A stretch of DNA of 64,000 nucleotides from Platerodrilus igneus (GCA_036346225.1 JARFIW010001469.1:14478001-14542000); one strand, 5' to 3'. Shown: positions 45,742 to 57,150, numbered from the stretch's first letter. The notes: a model not told the origin generated them from the letters alone. Program-made: numbers and translations.

Positions 45742-46216
45742 CTGAAACAACACGTTTTCATTAGACATCACATTTCGAATATAGAGCTATTGCTTTCAAT
45801 GAAAAAAAATGTAGATTTTGTTCGCTTTCTAATAGCAATTTTACAGACTAGTGTACAACATTTACAGTAATATTTTTTGAAAAAGTTCATTAAAATATTC
45901 ATATATAGTAATCTATCAAATACACTTATACTAAAAGCGAATTCATATAAGTATGGGGTTGTTAGACGAAATAGTGACTTCTCAATAAAAAACCTAAGTT
46001 AAAGTAAAAGTGCTTAATAAAAAGTATACCTATAAATGATGTAAATGGTAGTAGTGGCAGACATTTTAAAGAATTTTTTACTGGTGCAGAAAATAATATT
46101 TCTTCAACTGTCCAATTACTTGATGAAAACCAATATTTTAGTGGAATTTTTATATAAAGTCCGTCAAGGAATGAATGGGGAATACGGAAGAGGGATAAAA
46201 TACATAGCTGTTTTTA

Positions 46217-47499
46217 AAGGGTTTTCCAATAAGAGGTGTTATTTTGATATTTAAAGAAAAATGCTATTTTTAAATATAAATGATCGGATGTTTATTTCAT
46301 TATAAAGAGAAAGGTATGCCGTTAATAGTGGAAAATAACATCAGGCAAATTACCACCACGACCACGTTTACAAGACAATATCCTTTTCATGAAATTTTCC
46401 ATAACCAAATCGCAAAGTGGCTGCCCTATGTCCTCGATAGCCTTACGAATTCCATCTTTGAGGTCTCGAATGGACGCTGGGCTGTTGGTGTAGATCTTTT
46501 CTTTCACGTGGCCCCAAAGAAAGAAGTCGCAAGGTGAATCACAAGATCTCGGTGGCCAATTGTGATCACCTCTTCGAGAGATAGCACGGTTCGGAAACTT
46601 TTCCCGTAAAAGATCAATGGTTTCGTTGCTTGTGTGGCACGTAGTGCCGTCTTGTTGAAAGCAAACGTTGTCCAGATTAATACCATCCAATTCCAGCCAT
46701 CTCTCGATAGCGCAATCCATTTACCGTAACTGTTGCTTCAGCCTCGTTTTTGAAAAAGTAAGGTCTAATAACTCCGCCGGACCATAAACCGCACCAAACG
46801 GTCTCACGTTGAGGATAGAGAGACTTTTCAACAATAACTCTTGGATTTTCTAAGCCCCAGATGCGACAAGTTTGCTTGTTGACAAAACTACCGAGGTTGA
46901 AATGGGCCTCATCACTCAAGATGATTTTAAAGATGAAATTCCGGATCATTTTCATGCATTTCAACGACCCAATCAGCAAAGACACGACGTTGATGATCGG
47001 CCGGTTTGAGTTCTTGTGTTAACTGGACTTTATACGCCTTAAGACCCAAAGCTTTATGCAAAATACGGTGTAATGACGTTTGTGGATTGCCTACTTCCAA
47101 AGAACGACGATAAATGGACAAACCTGGGTTTTCTTCAACACTTTCGGCTACAGCAGCAATATTATCGGCTGTTCTTGAGCGACGTGCACGGGTTTTATTC
47201 CTCACATCACTAACATGTCCCAACAGCTCGAATTTTTCCACCAATTTCTGAATTGCGGTCCGACAAGGTGCTTCACGACGACCCAAAATTATTCGAGTTT
47301 TACAAACCGTCTCTGACAAATTTTCACCACTTTTATAGTAAATTTTAATAATTTCAATGCTTTGTTGAAGCGTGTATGGTTCCATTTTTATTAATGGCGT
47401 AGTTTCTACTTGTCAAATGTCAAAAAATGACAGCTTCAAAAGTGACATCTACCGCAATAGCGGGCTATTCAAAATAACACCTCTTATTGGAAAACCCTA
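46217..47499 (-). mobile_element. mariner-like DNA transposon with TA target duplication
   Basis: 1,283 bp. Terminal inverted repeats match over 28 bp (AGGGTTTTCCAATAAGAGGT then GTTATTTT; 46218-46245 and 47471-47498) and are flanked by TA (46215-46216 and 47500-47501). One transposase gene fills it. The conserved ends imply a fairly recent insertion; the coding frame is broken twice by one-base shifts. Confidence 0.92.
46322..47385 (-). pseudogene. mariner-like transposase, two frameshifts
   Basis: Starts MEPYTLQQSIEIIKIYYKSG. N-terminal helix-turn-helix segments follow (RRSLEVGNPQTSLHRILHK). A shift near 46950 leads to the first catalytic Asp in IILSDEAHFNLGSFVNKQTC. A second shift near 46700 leads to the second Asp in VCFQQDGTTCHTS and the third in RSCDSPCDFFLWGHVKEKIY. 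About 36 residues separate the second Asp from the SCD Asp and 40 from the CDF Asp, so the spacing is wider than the DD34D of classical mariner. It would cut and paste the element at TA sites. About 355 codons in all. Confidence 0.88.
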
Positions 47500-47661
47500 T
47501 ACTCCAATTAAACATATAGTGACCTAAATAAACACCTTTCAAGGAAGCATGCTAATGAAGAAGATGTTGCAAAACTCCTTGCTTTTAATCTATAGGAACA
47601 CTGTGGCACGATTTAAATAAAATTAAATAAAAACCCTTAACCACAAAAAATATTTAAATTA

Positions 47662-47702
47662 CTAAATATGTATTTCGACCACTATGTGGCCATCATCAGT
47701 AG
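47662..47702 (-). ncRNA. hammerhead-ribozyme-like motif, 3' end of P2
   Basis: Minus strand: CTA-CTGATGA-T, GGCCAC/GTGGTC with loop ATA, GAAA, ATAC then ATAT (one mismatch in stem III), T, TAG. Core intact. Confidence 0.55.
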
Positions 47703-47964
47703 AAAACCTGTAATTAAAAAAAAAAAAAAGGCTGTTGTTCTGGAACACTTCAGAGGATATTTTCCTCACCACTTAGGCTGAAGTGAACCTTCCCAACCTA
47801 TAATTTACTATATTGTTGCTTTAAACACTATCGAGGATATTCTCCTCACCCGCAGGCTGGTGTTCTCAACAACAAACAAGTGAATTGTGACATTATAACT
47901 TAAATCTACTTAATTTATACTAATTCTAAACCTACTGAAGCGGATCCAATTTAATCTTGCTTTC

Positions 47965-49107
47965 TCATTGGTTGTTGACCAATAGGGAAAGCAAAGCAGA
48001 TGACTCTGTTGGCCCTTTATCGGTGTTTAAGAGGGGTCCTTTATGTTTAACAATTTTAATTGATTCATAGGCATTTAAGGAGGAAAACGTTGGTACCGCT
48101 TTTAACAATTTAACATTTTCTAGTTTAACGGGGTGGCTGGTTTCAAATATATGTTTGGCGACCTGAGACCTTTCATATTTACCATATTTGAAGTGAGCAA
48201 TGTGTTCTTTAAATCTTGTTGTTATATTCCTCTTGGTCTGACCAATATATTTTTGAAAACACTCTGGCCCTGCACAACTAATTTCATAAATCCCCGACTT
48301 TTGCAATTTTTCCCCTTTGTCTTTTGGATTACTTAGCAAATCTTTAATTTTATTAGTATTAGTGAAAGCAATTTTGAAATTACACTGTTTGAATATTTTA
48401 TCAAGACCCTTTGTGGTTTTGTGAAACGGAAGATTAACATATTTAACATTATCGTTAGAGGTGGTTGATTGCAAAGTCGTTGATTTACGGATGTTGATCC
48501 TATTTTTACACTTTCTAAAAATATTATCTATAGTATCAGAAGAGAAACCATTGTAATTCGCTATTTGTTTAATAAGAGCAAATTCCTTATTAAATCTGTT
48601 TTTATTTAAAGGGAAATTCACTAATGTATTAATTAAAAAGTTAAATGAAGCCAACTTATGTTGTATGCTATGATTAGAGGAAGACAAAATAAAGCGATTT
48701 ACATTGGTTTCTTTTCTATAAATGTCAAATTCTAATTTATTACCATTTCTAATTACTAATGTATCTAAAAGGGTAATTGTCCATTATTCTCTAGTTCATA
48801 CGTAAATTTTATGCTTTGAAATTTTGAATTCATTTCTTTAAGAAAATCATCAACATTTGATTTAGAAGTGTCAAAAACTGCAAAAATATCATCCACGTAC
48901 CTTAACCATATTCTTGGGAAGTATTTGGAGTTTTCTTTTAACTCGGTTTCAAAACGAGACATAAATAAATTTGCTATAAAAGGTGATAAGCTATTTCCCA
49001 TTGCTGTGCCTTCATGTTGTTCGTACAACTTGTTGTTGAATTGAAAACAGTTCTGGGACATGCAATGCGAAACAAGCTTGATATAGTCCTCAACTTTATC
49101 ATCATCA
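47965..49107 (-). pseudogene. PLE reverse transcriptase and GIY-YIG endonuclease of P2
   Basis: 48765-49107 holds the RT middle: EGTAMGNSLSPFIANLFMSR, WLRYVDDIFAVFD and LENNGQLPF. A one-base shift follows (LPFLDT is broken). 47965-48687 continues with SSSNHSIQHKLASFNFLI, a linker, then YEISCAGPECFQKYIGQTKR and ends LLSLLVNNQ. RT and nuclease are both near-complete in sequence; the N-terminal third is missing. Confidence 0.9.
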
Positions 49108-49200
49108 ATACGTATTTAGTAATTTAAATATTTTTTGTGGTTAAGGGATTTTATTTAATTTTATTTAAATCGTGCCACAGTGTTCCTATAGATTATTAAC

Positions 49201-51604
49201 TATGACTTCCCGGTCTTCGGAACTTAATAGGTATCGGAGCTTAGCTCTTAAAATTAGTTTTGTAAAAGCAGATATTCAATTTCTAAAAAGTTGTAAAGCC
49301 CACACAGTTTTTCCAAATTTCATTAACGTAAAAATCAGCAGTAATTGTAAACGTAGTAACGCAGTAATCAATTTTGCAATAGATAAATGGCTTAATTTGG
49401 AAATCAAATATTTGTACAGTAAGCTTAGTAGATTGGAACTGGAAACGTATAAATCGCACCTAGCACTAACGTACAATTTTTCCTAGTCCGGTTTTAGGAA
49501 TGGAATAATTTCCAGAGATTTGTTTTTGAAGTCAACAATCATAAATTGTTAGACAAAATTAATAGTCAAAACACTAGGTTGAAGTTTCTTTTAAAGAAAC
49601 ACAATGTCAATGTACCTCCTAAAAAACTGGAAATTACTTCACCTCAATTAGAGTCAATAGTTGTTAACGAATCGTCGAAAATCTTTAATAATGAAGAGTT
49701 GACTTTCCTTGATCGAGGCCTAAAATTTGGAGTAGATCATTTGAAAACTCCTTTGGAAGACATTATTGCTGGCATTGAAAATCCATTTCAAAATTAGATG
49801 ACAATTCAAAAAACTTTATTAGAAACGCGTGCAAAATTCAACTTTCGAACAACTTACGCACTTGCGCAAGGAATGTCTCAAAACAAACAAGGAAAGATCA
49901 TCTGATTATTAAAGATTTACGACAAAAGAATTGTTATTATTTAAAGGCTGATAAGGGGAATAGGTTGGTTATTCTGGATAAACAAGACTATGTTGATAGA
50001 GTAGAGACCTTGCTGTCTGAGGGTCCTTACAGACCAATAGTCAAAAAACGTAAAAATGAAGTTCCTTTAAATAAAATGATTAAATCAACAGAGTCTGTTT
50101 TGAAAGAATGTCCAAACCTAATTTCGCCCACACTAAAATTAAAATTAACAATTTCAAATCCTGAAATGCCAAAACTTTACTGTTTACCAAAGATTCACAA
50201 AAATAATAAATCGATGAGACCAATAGTTTCAGGTATCAACTCACCGACTTACTATTTATCACGATGGCTGTCAAATGAATTTAAGAATTTAAAGTTTAAT
50301 AGTTTGTCTGTACAAAACTCTTTGGAGTTCATTAATAAAATTAAAAATATCACATTAGAAGAGAACGAAATCTTAATTTCATTTGACGTTAGTTCATTAT
50401 TCCCTAGTGTTCCAATACCACGTACTTTAACATATTTAAAGGATGTTCTTATAGATAGTGATATTGATGATGATAAAGTTGAAGACTATATTAAGCATGT
50501 TTCGCATTGCATGTCCCAGAACTGTTTTCAATTCAACAACAAGTTGTACGAACTACATGAAGGCACAGCAATGGGAAATAGCTTATCACCTTTCATAGCA
50601 AATTTATTTATGTATCGTTTTAAAACCGAGTTAAAAGAAAACTCCAAATACTTCCCAAGAATATGGTTAAGGTACGTGGATGATATTTTTGCAGTTTTTG
50701 ACACTTCTAAATCAAATGTTGATGATTTTCTTAAAGAAATGAATTCAAAATTTCAAAGCATAAAATTTACGTATGAACTAGAGAATAATGGACAATTACC
50801 CTTTTTAGATACATTAGTAATTAGAAATGGTAATAAATTAGAATTTGACATTTATAGAAAAGAAACCAATGTAAATCGCTTTATTTTGTCTTCCTCTAAT
50901 CATAGCATACAACATAAGTTGGCTTCATTTAACTTTTAATTAATAGATTATTGAATTTCCTTTAAATAAAAACAAGATTTAATAAGGAATTTGCTCTTAT
51001 TAAACAAATAGCGAATGACAATGGTTTCTCTTCTGATATTATAGATAATATTTTTAGAAAGTGTAAAATAGGATCAACATCTGTAAATCAACGACTTTGC
51101 AATCAACCACCTCTAACGATAATGTTAAATATGTTAAACTTCCGTTTCACAAAACCACAAAGGGTCTTGATAAAATATTCAAACAGTGTAATTTCAAAAT
51201 TGCTTTCACTAATACTAATAAAATTAAAGATTTGCTAGGTAATCCAAAAGACAAGGTGGAAAAATTGCAAAAGTCGGATTTATGAAATTAGTTGTGCAGG
51301 GCCAGGGTGTTTTCAAAAATATATTGGTCAGACCAAGAGGAATATAACAACAAGTTTTAAGGAACACATTGCTCACTTCAAATATGGTAAATATGAAAGG
51401 TCTCAGGTCGCCAAACATATATTTGAAACCAGCCACCCCGTTAAACTAGAAAATGTTAAATTGTTAAAAGCGGTACCAACGTTTTCCTCCTTAAATGCCT
51501 ATGAATCAATTAAAATTGTTAAACATAAAGGATCCCTCTTAAACACCGATAAAGGGCCAATAGAGTCATCTGCTTTGCTTTCTCTATTGGTCAACAACCA
51601 ATGA
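49201..51604 (+). pseudogene. PLE polyprotein of P3 (N-domain, reverse transcriptase, GIY-YIG), frameshifted
   Basis: Pieces: 49201-49486 (N-terminal helices, RSSELNRYRSLALKISF), 49546-49797 (ELTFLDRGLKFGVDHL), then KADKGNRLVILDKQDYVDRV, a hallmark of PLE reverse transcriptases. 49965-50939 has LYCLPKIHKNNKSMRPIVSG, ISFDVSSLFPSVPI, GTAMGNSLSPFIANLF, WLRYVDDIFAVF and QLPFLDTLVI. 51097-51285 is the linker and 51285-51604 the nuclease (EISCAGPGCFQKYIGQTKR, EHIAHFKYGKYE). About four shifts or stops. It is the best template in the window for the family. Confidence 0.9.
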
Positions 51605-51770
51605 GAAAGCAAGATTAAATTGGTTCCGCTTCAGTAGGTTTAGAATTAGTACAAATTAAGTAGATTTAAGTTATAATGTCACAATTCACTTGTTTGTTGT
51701 TGAGAACACCAGCCTGCGGGTGAGGAAGTATTCCAGAACAACAGCTTTTTTTTTTTTAATTACAGGTTTT

Positions 51771-51811
51771 CTACTGATGATGGCCACATAGTGGTCGAAA
51801 TACGTATTTAG
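51771..51811 (+). ncRNA. hammerhead-ribozyme-like motif, 3' end of P3
   Basis: CTA (51771-51773), CTGATGA (51774-51780), unpaired T, GGCCAC / loop ATA / GTGGTC, GAAA (51797-51800), stem III ATAC/GTAT, T at the cleavage position, TAG (51809-51811). Relative to P1, stem II has A to G in one strand giving a G-U pair, so pairing is kept. Confidence 0.6.
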
Positions 51812-52326
51812 TAATTTAAATATTTTTTGTGGTTAAGGGTTTTTATTTAATTTTATTTTATTTACATCCTGGGCAGATCTAATCAGGTAGATCACAGTTT
51901 CATTATAACTATTCAGCTTGTATTTGCAACGATGTGAAATAAACTTCATTGTTCACAAAATAATTAAAAGCAAACAAAAGTTCTTATTAAGCACTTTCTA
52001 TACTGAAGATTTAACTTTTCACAACCTCCAAATTTTGTATGAATACAAATGCACATACTTTGCATTTATTACTAAATGAATTAAAATTTTTATACTAAAT
52101 GTCTATAATTTATATGCGAATAAAAGCTAACTTCAAGATTAGAGAAATGTTTAATTTGAATTTTGGAAAAACTGCGATAAGTATCTATTATAAAAAAACT
52201 GCTATATTACAAAAAAATATGACATCGAAAATATACTTCAAATTTATCTGAAGTTTCAATGTAAACAATGCCAGTAAGTATAAACCTAACCAAACAAAAA
52301 TTCAACTACGGTTTGTAACATACCGT

Positions 52327-52962
52327 GTTACGTTTACTTTACGATGTCAGTTAAAACCCACCCCTTTTTGATATTTCATTACTCATTTACGTAGATTATG
52401 CTCAAATCCTCCAACAACACCCGGTATATTCAACCTTCCTATAATAAGCCCGCTTTCTAATAATTTTCAACTTAAATTTATTTACTTGAAAAGGAAAAGT
52501 TTACTCGATAATTTAAATTGTCGGTACCTTGTTTTCTGTGTCCGCTGGCTTTGCTACACATTACTATAGCGTACAATTAAATTCTTATACTTACTCCCTG
52601 TATGTTTGTTGTGGTTTGTTTAGTATTCTTCTTTTGGTTTTGGTTAACGTTTGCTTCGATTTTATTTCACTTAATTTCTGGCCCGATTTGTTTTGTTATA
52701 ACCTAACTTCCTACATTATCCACTTTTCTCGGCTTGATACCGCTTATTCTTTTCTCTTTGCGCTCCAACTGTTATTTAGTTTTTTCTTTCGGCTCTTTGG
52801 GGTTCCTCACATGAGGATCGGTTTTCTTTATTTCTTGTGCAAGTTCGTTTGTCTTATATTTTAGTTTTGATTTCTTTCTGGATCGCTAGGTATCATTGAT
52901 TGACTCATTTCAGATTATCGTAATTGTGTCTTCGCCGATAATTCTAGTCCGTTAAAAACGCT
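52327..52962 (+). repeat. 5' LTR-like region of gag-only gypsy element F
   Basis: Shares TTACGTTTACTTTACGATG, GTCAGTTAAAACCCA and ATTACTATAGCGTACAATTA with 57031-57150, where a middle stretch is missing. It ends just before a primer site (52963). T-rich; the hydrophobic ORF inside (52529-52864) reflects composition. The left border is unknown. The stretch 51868-52326 shows nothing recognisable. Confidence 0.5.
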
Positions 52963-52972
52963 GGCGCCCTAT
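52963..52972 (+). other. primer binding site remnant of element F
   Basis: CTGGCGCCCT: eight bases match the tRNA-Lys primer complement start TGGCGCCC, then the match ends. Confidence 0.4.
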
Positions 52973-53149
52973 TACTATTCCTAATTTCTATTTTGTTGTT
53001 TCGCTCCTATTCGTGTTCCCAAAGTTTATCCGCCGGATATGTTTAAATTGTGCTGTATTCACAATAATTTCTTTCTTAAGCTTTCATCGAGTTACGGTTA
53101 GCCTTTATTTAGTTACTTTCTCTTAATTTCTGTTCTTTATTCGTATTCA

Positions 53150-53955
53150 AAATAACTGATATGAGGATATGACTATATGATCGTATCTGCAATAGACAGC
53201 AGAAGTCATCAGAAAGCATTACTGACTATTTCACGTGGATGACGACCATGTTTCAGTGGTATGGTTCCTTCAAGGAGGAGGATAAACTGTCTATTGCGCT
53301 TCTCGCTGCATTCTTTTGAGCCCATTTGTCTATCGTCCGCTCCTTACAAGAGTTCAAGGACGAATGTCTAAAGTTAGAACCGGACAAGATTCTCGCCAAT
53401 AATGTTGTATCACCTAGTCCAGACTAACATACTGTTACTGCCGAACCGGATCTTGCGTATAAGTGTGTTACAGTTGAGAAAAATACTTTCACTTCACATG
53501 ACCGAGTTGTTAAGGTTTCTTCTACGCCTATGGGCAGATCAGATACTTCTTCCTTACTTTCTACTGTTATTCTTCCTAGCTCTACTTCTACTCGTCAGAT
53601 CACATGCTTTAATTGCGACAAACCTGGTCATGTTTCGACACGTTGTACTCGTCCTCAAGTACTCCACTGTTATGGTTGCGGTTATAAGGGAGTTTCTCGC
53701 CGCAACTGTCCACACTGTTATTTTACTACTAATAGGTCTTCGAAACATACTTCAATTCTCAACTCAAGGAGCCAAATTTCTTCTGCTGCTAGCTCTACAA
53801 TCTCGTCTGTATCTCACCCAGGTCCTCCTGCCACTACTATTAAAACATACCCTTCTTCGACAAATATAGCTTTTAACAAAATTTCTTTTGTCTCTATTTC
53901 TACATTCTTTTCTACAGCTGCTTCTGCTGGCCCTGCTACCATCATCTCGTACTAG
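53150..53955 (+). pseudogene. Gag with zinc knuckles, element F
   Basis: 53195-53400 reads capsid-like SITDYFTWMTTMFQWYGSF and SLQEFKDECLKLEPDKIL, with one stop. 53530-53955 carries CFNCDKPGHVSTRC (C-x2-C-x4-H-x4-C) and CYGCGYKGVSRRNCPHC, the same paired Cys modules as element B (13943-14164) and H (29905). A Ser/Thr-rich tail follows. No protease motif is found after it. Confidence 0.78.
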
Positions 53956-54111
53956 TTTCAGTCATATGAGCCTTTGAACTATAATATTGATTTTTAGGGC
54001 TATCATGCCCCTACTTACCGAACCTCTACTAACAAAAACAAAATTTCCTCTGTCCTTTGCGAATCTAAAAATGATCAACTGGATCCTACGTTTTCACTTC
54101 CACCCCAAACG

Positions 54112-55130
54112 GTGCCTCTACCACCATTGCAACCCATACTTCGAATTAGTGAATTGCTGCTAGCTTCTCAAGAGTTTGTTCCCGCTTTCTTAAATGATTC
54201 TGCCCAAGAAATTCCTGTCATGTCTGCAAGCACAAATGTCGCTGAAATAAGGATAATTTCCAATTCAGTCAGGAGGGGTAGTGTTGAAGTCCAAGAACCT
54301 GTATCTTTAATGCCTGTTGCCGTTGTTGTAAAAATTCTACCTGTTCCTGCTTTCTTAAATGGTTCCACTCAAGAAATTTCTGTCGTGTCTACAATAACAG
54401 CTGTTGCTGAAGTGATGATAACTCCTAATACGGATAGAGAAGGTCATGTTGAACTTAGTGAACCCGTAGCTATACTGCCTGTCGCTGTTGTCGTCAAAGT
54501 TTTACCTGATCCTGTTTCTCCATCTACTACTGTCACGGAATCAGTTCCTATTGTGACTGTTTCTACTCCGTTGTCTAACAGTGATAAAGTCTTACTTGAT
54601 TCTATTCCTTCATGGGACGTTGATAAAACGATACCTGCTCTTACTTATTTTTCTGCCGTTGACAAAATTTTTTCTAATTGTGTTTTTTTATCTAATGCTG
54701 AAAAACTTCTACTTGCTTCTGTTCTTTTAGCTAAGGTTAATGAACTTCTAGTTCGTTTTGATGCTGTTTGTTTTTCGTAAGGTTGACGAAATTACACCTG
54801 ATTCTGTTCTTTTATGTAATGTTACTGAAGTGTTATTGGATCCCGCTCCTTTTCCTAAGGTTGATATTCTTACAGCCAATGCTGTTCTCTTTCCTAGCTG
54901 TGATACTGCTAGTCCCCCCACCTAATGTCGATGGAATTTTATGTGCTTCTGTCCGTTTATCTACCGTAACTGAAGTGTGCTCTGCTTGTGTTTCTTTTCG
55001 TAAGGTTGATTCTCTTAGAGCCAATACTTTTTCTTTTTCTACCGTTAATATTCTGACAACCCATGCTGTTTTCTCTTCTGTCAGCGCTAGGGATACCATT
55101 ATTTACAACCCTGTTTTTAGTTTTTGTTTT
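54112..55130 (+). pseudogene. repeat-built ORF downstream of Gag in element F
   Basis: The open frame 54112-54780 starts with two ~60-residue repeats: FVPAFLNDSAQEIPVMSAST ... MPVAVVVKILPVPAFLNGST, and again ... LPVAVVVKVLPDPV. It then passes into shorter repeats of about 20 residues (NSDKVLLDSI, AVDKIFSNCVFLSNAEKLLL, VDEITPDSVLL, VDILTANAVL). These continue in shifted frames to about 55130. No enzyme motif, no homologue known to me. In B the protease lies here. Confidence 0.6.
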
Positions 55131-55149
55131 TAGTTTTTGTTTCAGTTTG

Positions 55150-57150
55150 TCAGATTGTTATGTTTGTTAGATCTTTTTTTTTTTTATTTAGTTTTTTATT
55201 TAGGGTGGATTAACTATGAAGTTGGAATGAATTAGAAGCACGATTATTTTCGCGTTTAAACCCAATGTAGTACCTCCGGGTGGAGCACTGGGGACGTGGC
55301 CGCAAATATAGCGGCCCTTATTCAAATTATAATGTTTTCTCTTCTACCCTTAACTTTTTTACCACAAACCCTAGCAACAAACAAGTCTTCCATAACGTGT
55401 TCTCAGTTTCATAAACTACGACAACCACTACTACCTCCACCCTAGCAACCTCCTAAATCGCGAGCTACAACTGCTACACCCCTGCTGTTCCTGTTTTGTA
55501 GAAAACTGCCCAAAAGAGACATAAATTAGTCTATGCCCATTCCGAACCTGAGGATATATGTCGGCGAAATCCTAATGTTTTTGATCTCGTTTCGTTTTAT
55601 TGCTGGCGGCGCAAACGTCTTAAGCGCAACACCTAGTCCTCGCGCCCTTGATTCTTATACCGATTTTGCTTTCCTTAGGATTCTTTTATTTACTTCGCTG
55701 TTTTGCTGAATTTTCTTTTTTTTTCTTTCTTTCTAAAACCCCGCGTGAGTCCAGGAATAGAATAGTCCCACGGTACGACCTGTCTGTCGTAAGATGCGAC
55801 TAAAAAGGTCCAACACATACACACACTTATTACACACATACACACACACGCACACACACTTCATAAACCCCACATTTCTGTTTGGTTTTCCTTTCTTTCG
55901 CTCCCTCCTTGTACTTCACCCGTGTGAGTCCGGGAATAGAATAGCCCCATGGTACGACTTACCTGTCGTAAGAGGCGACTAAAGCGGTCCAACACATACA
56001 CACCCACACACACACACTCACATACTCATACAACACACACACACACACCACACATATACACACACGCACGCATGCACGCATACGAACCTGGGATTTTGTT
56101 TTATTTTCTTTTGTGCAATTCTTAGGTTTTTCTGTGGTTTTTGTACTTGGTGCTTCGTGTTATTCTTTTTGGTTTTTTCTTTTTTCCCTCGTTCCTTTCG
56201 TTCGACATTCTTCTCCTTTTTCCTGTAGCTGATTTTACGTTCTGTCGCTCTTCGTGCTGACTTAGTTACATTTTTCGATCCACTTCCTGTAATAGGTGCT
56301 TTCTAGTCCATTCTTTCTTTTCTTCGGAAACCACGATTTAGTCGACTTTAGGTCTAGTTAGCTATTATTTTCCTTGGTTCTTCCTTCATTGCGATTCTTC
56401 AGGTACCACAGCTTAAAGTAATTTATTTTTTGTCTATCCAGCATTCTTGTTGTTCCCTAGCTTACTGTGAAGCTTGACGCTGGTCATTTTGGCTGTTACT
56501 GTTGGTTTTCTTCCTCGCTTTTTCCTTTTACTTTTGTTTTTTTTGCAGGCAACCAAGCGTCTCTTGAGGTGGAAGACTGTCCTGTTTCCTTGCTAAAGAA
56601 GCATCCGTCCTTTGACGTTTTTGGCAGTGTTAATGCCGTTCTACTTTTGTCCTCGCTCATTGCTACTACCTACCTATCTTTCCCTTAAAGAGAAGTCTTT
56701 AATTTTTTTGTCCTCTTTTTTGGTTTTGTCCGGTACCTTGGTTCTTGAAACTGGATGAGAACCTTTTTGTTTGATTTTGGAGTGTTTTCTTTTGCTGTTT
56801 TTTAATTAGTTAAGCGATTTTTTTTCTTTTCCTTTTCTTTTGGTTATCTTATTATTATATATTGGCTTTTCGAGCCGAATATTAGTTGATTTGTTGGTTT
56901 TTGGTTATTTATGGAGTTTTCTTAAGCAATTTTTTTTATTTTGTTTTTTTTTTGGTTAGTACTGTACTGTTCGCTTCATTACTTTTGTTTTCCTACCCCG
57001 ACCTGTTAATTTTGCTAAATGGGAAATTTGTTACGTTTACTTTACGATGGTCAGTTAAAACCCATCCCTTTTTGGTTTTTCATTAGTCATTTACCTTCTT
57101 ATAATAGGCATTACTATAGCGTACAATTAAATTCTTATACTGTTACAACC
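55150..57150 (+). repeat. 3' region and LTR-like end of element F
   Basis: T-rich, gene-free. GGGTGGAGCACTGGGGACGT (55280-55299) is purine-rich and followed by a small hairpin (GTGGCCGC...GCGGCC). 57031-57150 repeats parts of 52327-52600 in the same orientation and order with the middle deleted, so it is the 3' LTR or part of it. The hydrophobic ORFs at 56467-57086 are composition effects. Confidence 0.4.
55745..56066 (+). repeat. two copies of a ~65-bp conserved motif, each followed by (CA)n
   Basis: Copy 1 about 55746-55811: GTGAGTCCAGGAATAGAATA ... CTGTCGTAAGATGCGACTAAA. Copy 2 about 55924-55990: GTGAGTCCGGGAATAGAATA ... CTGTCGTAAGAGGCGACTAAA. Spacing 178 bp. Each is followed by GGTCCAACACATACACAC and a CA-rich microsatellite. 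GTCG/CGAC can pair around TAAGAG. The element class is not identified. Confidence 0.7.

Larger units (their letters stand above)
47587..49107 (-). mobile_element. Penelope-like element copy P2, 5'-truncated
   Basis: Minus-strand PLE. The 3' end (AATCTATAGGAACACTG on the plus strand) is at 47587; it runs right through terminal repeat, hammerhead-like motif, GIY-YIG and reverse transcriptase and stops at about 49107, where it joins P3 head to head. The left flank is AAAACTCCTTGCTTTT. Confidence 0.9.
49108..51867 (+). mobile_element. Penelope-like element copy P3, near full length
   Basis: About 2.76 kb on the plus strand. The 5' terminal repeat starts at AATACGTATTTAGTAA (49108), and the same sequence recurs at the 3' end (51800 onward), so the ends are direct pseudo-LTRs. 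The hammerhead core is complete only at the 3' end. The coding region is in five pieces. It is joined to P2 at its 5' side; the right flank begins CATCCTGGGCAG. Confidence 0.9.

Noticed and set aside
46280..46537. Plus-strand ORF over the transposase
   Set aside because: Antisense of the conserved catalytic region of the mariner-like transposase.
52529..52864. 111-residue hydrophobic ORF as a receptor or transporter
   Set aside because: T-rich LTR-like DNA; hydrophobicity follows from TTT/CTT codons, and part of it is repeated at 57.1 kb without a frame.
55818..56066. CRISPR-like array (CA-rich repeats with spaced motif)
   Set aside because: Only two motif copies, microsatellite spacers, eukaryotic context.
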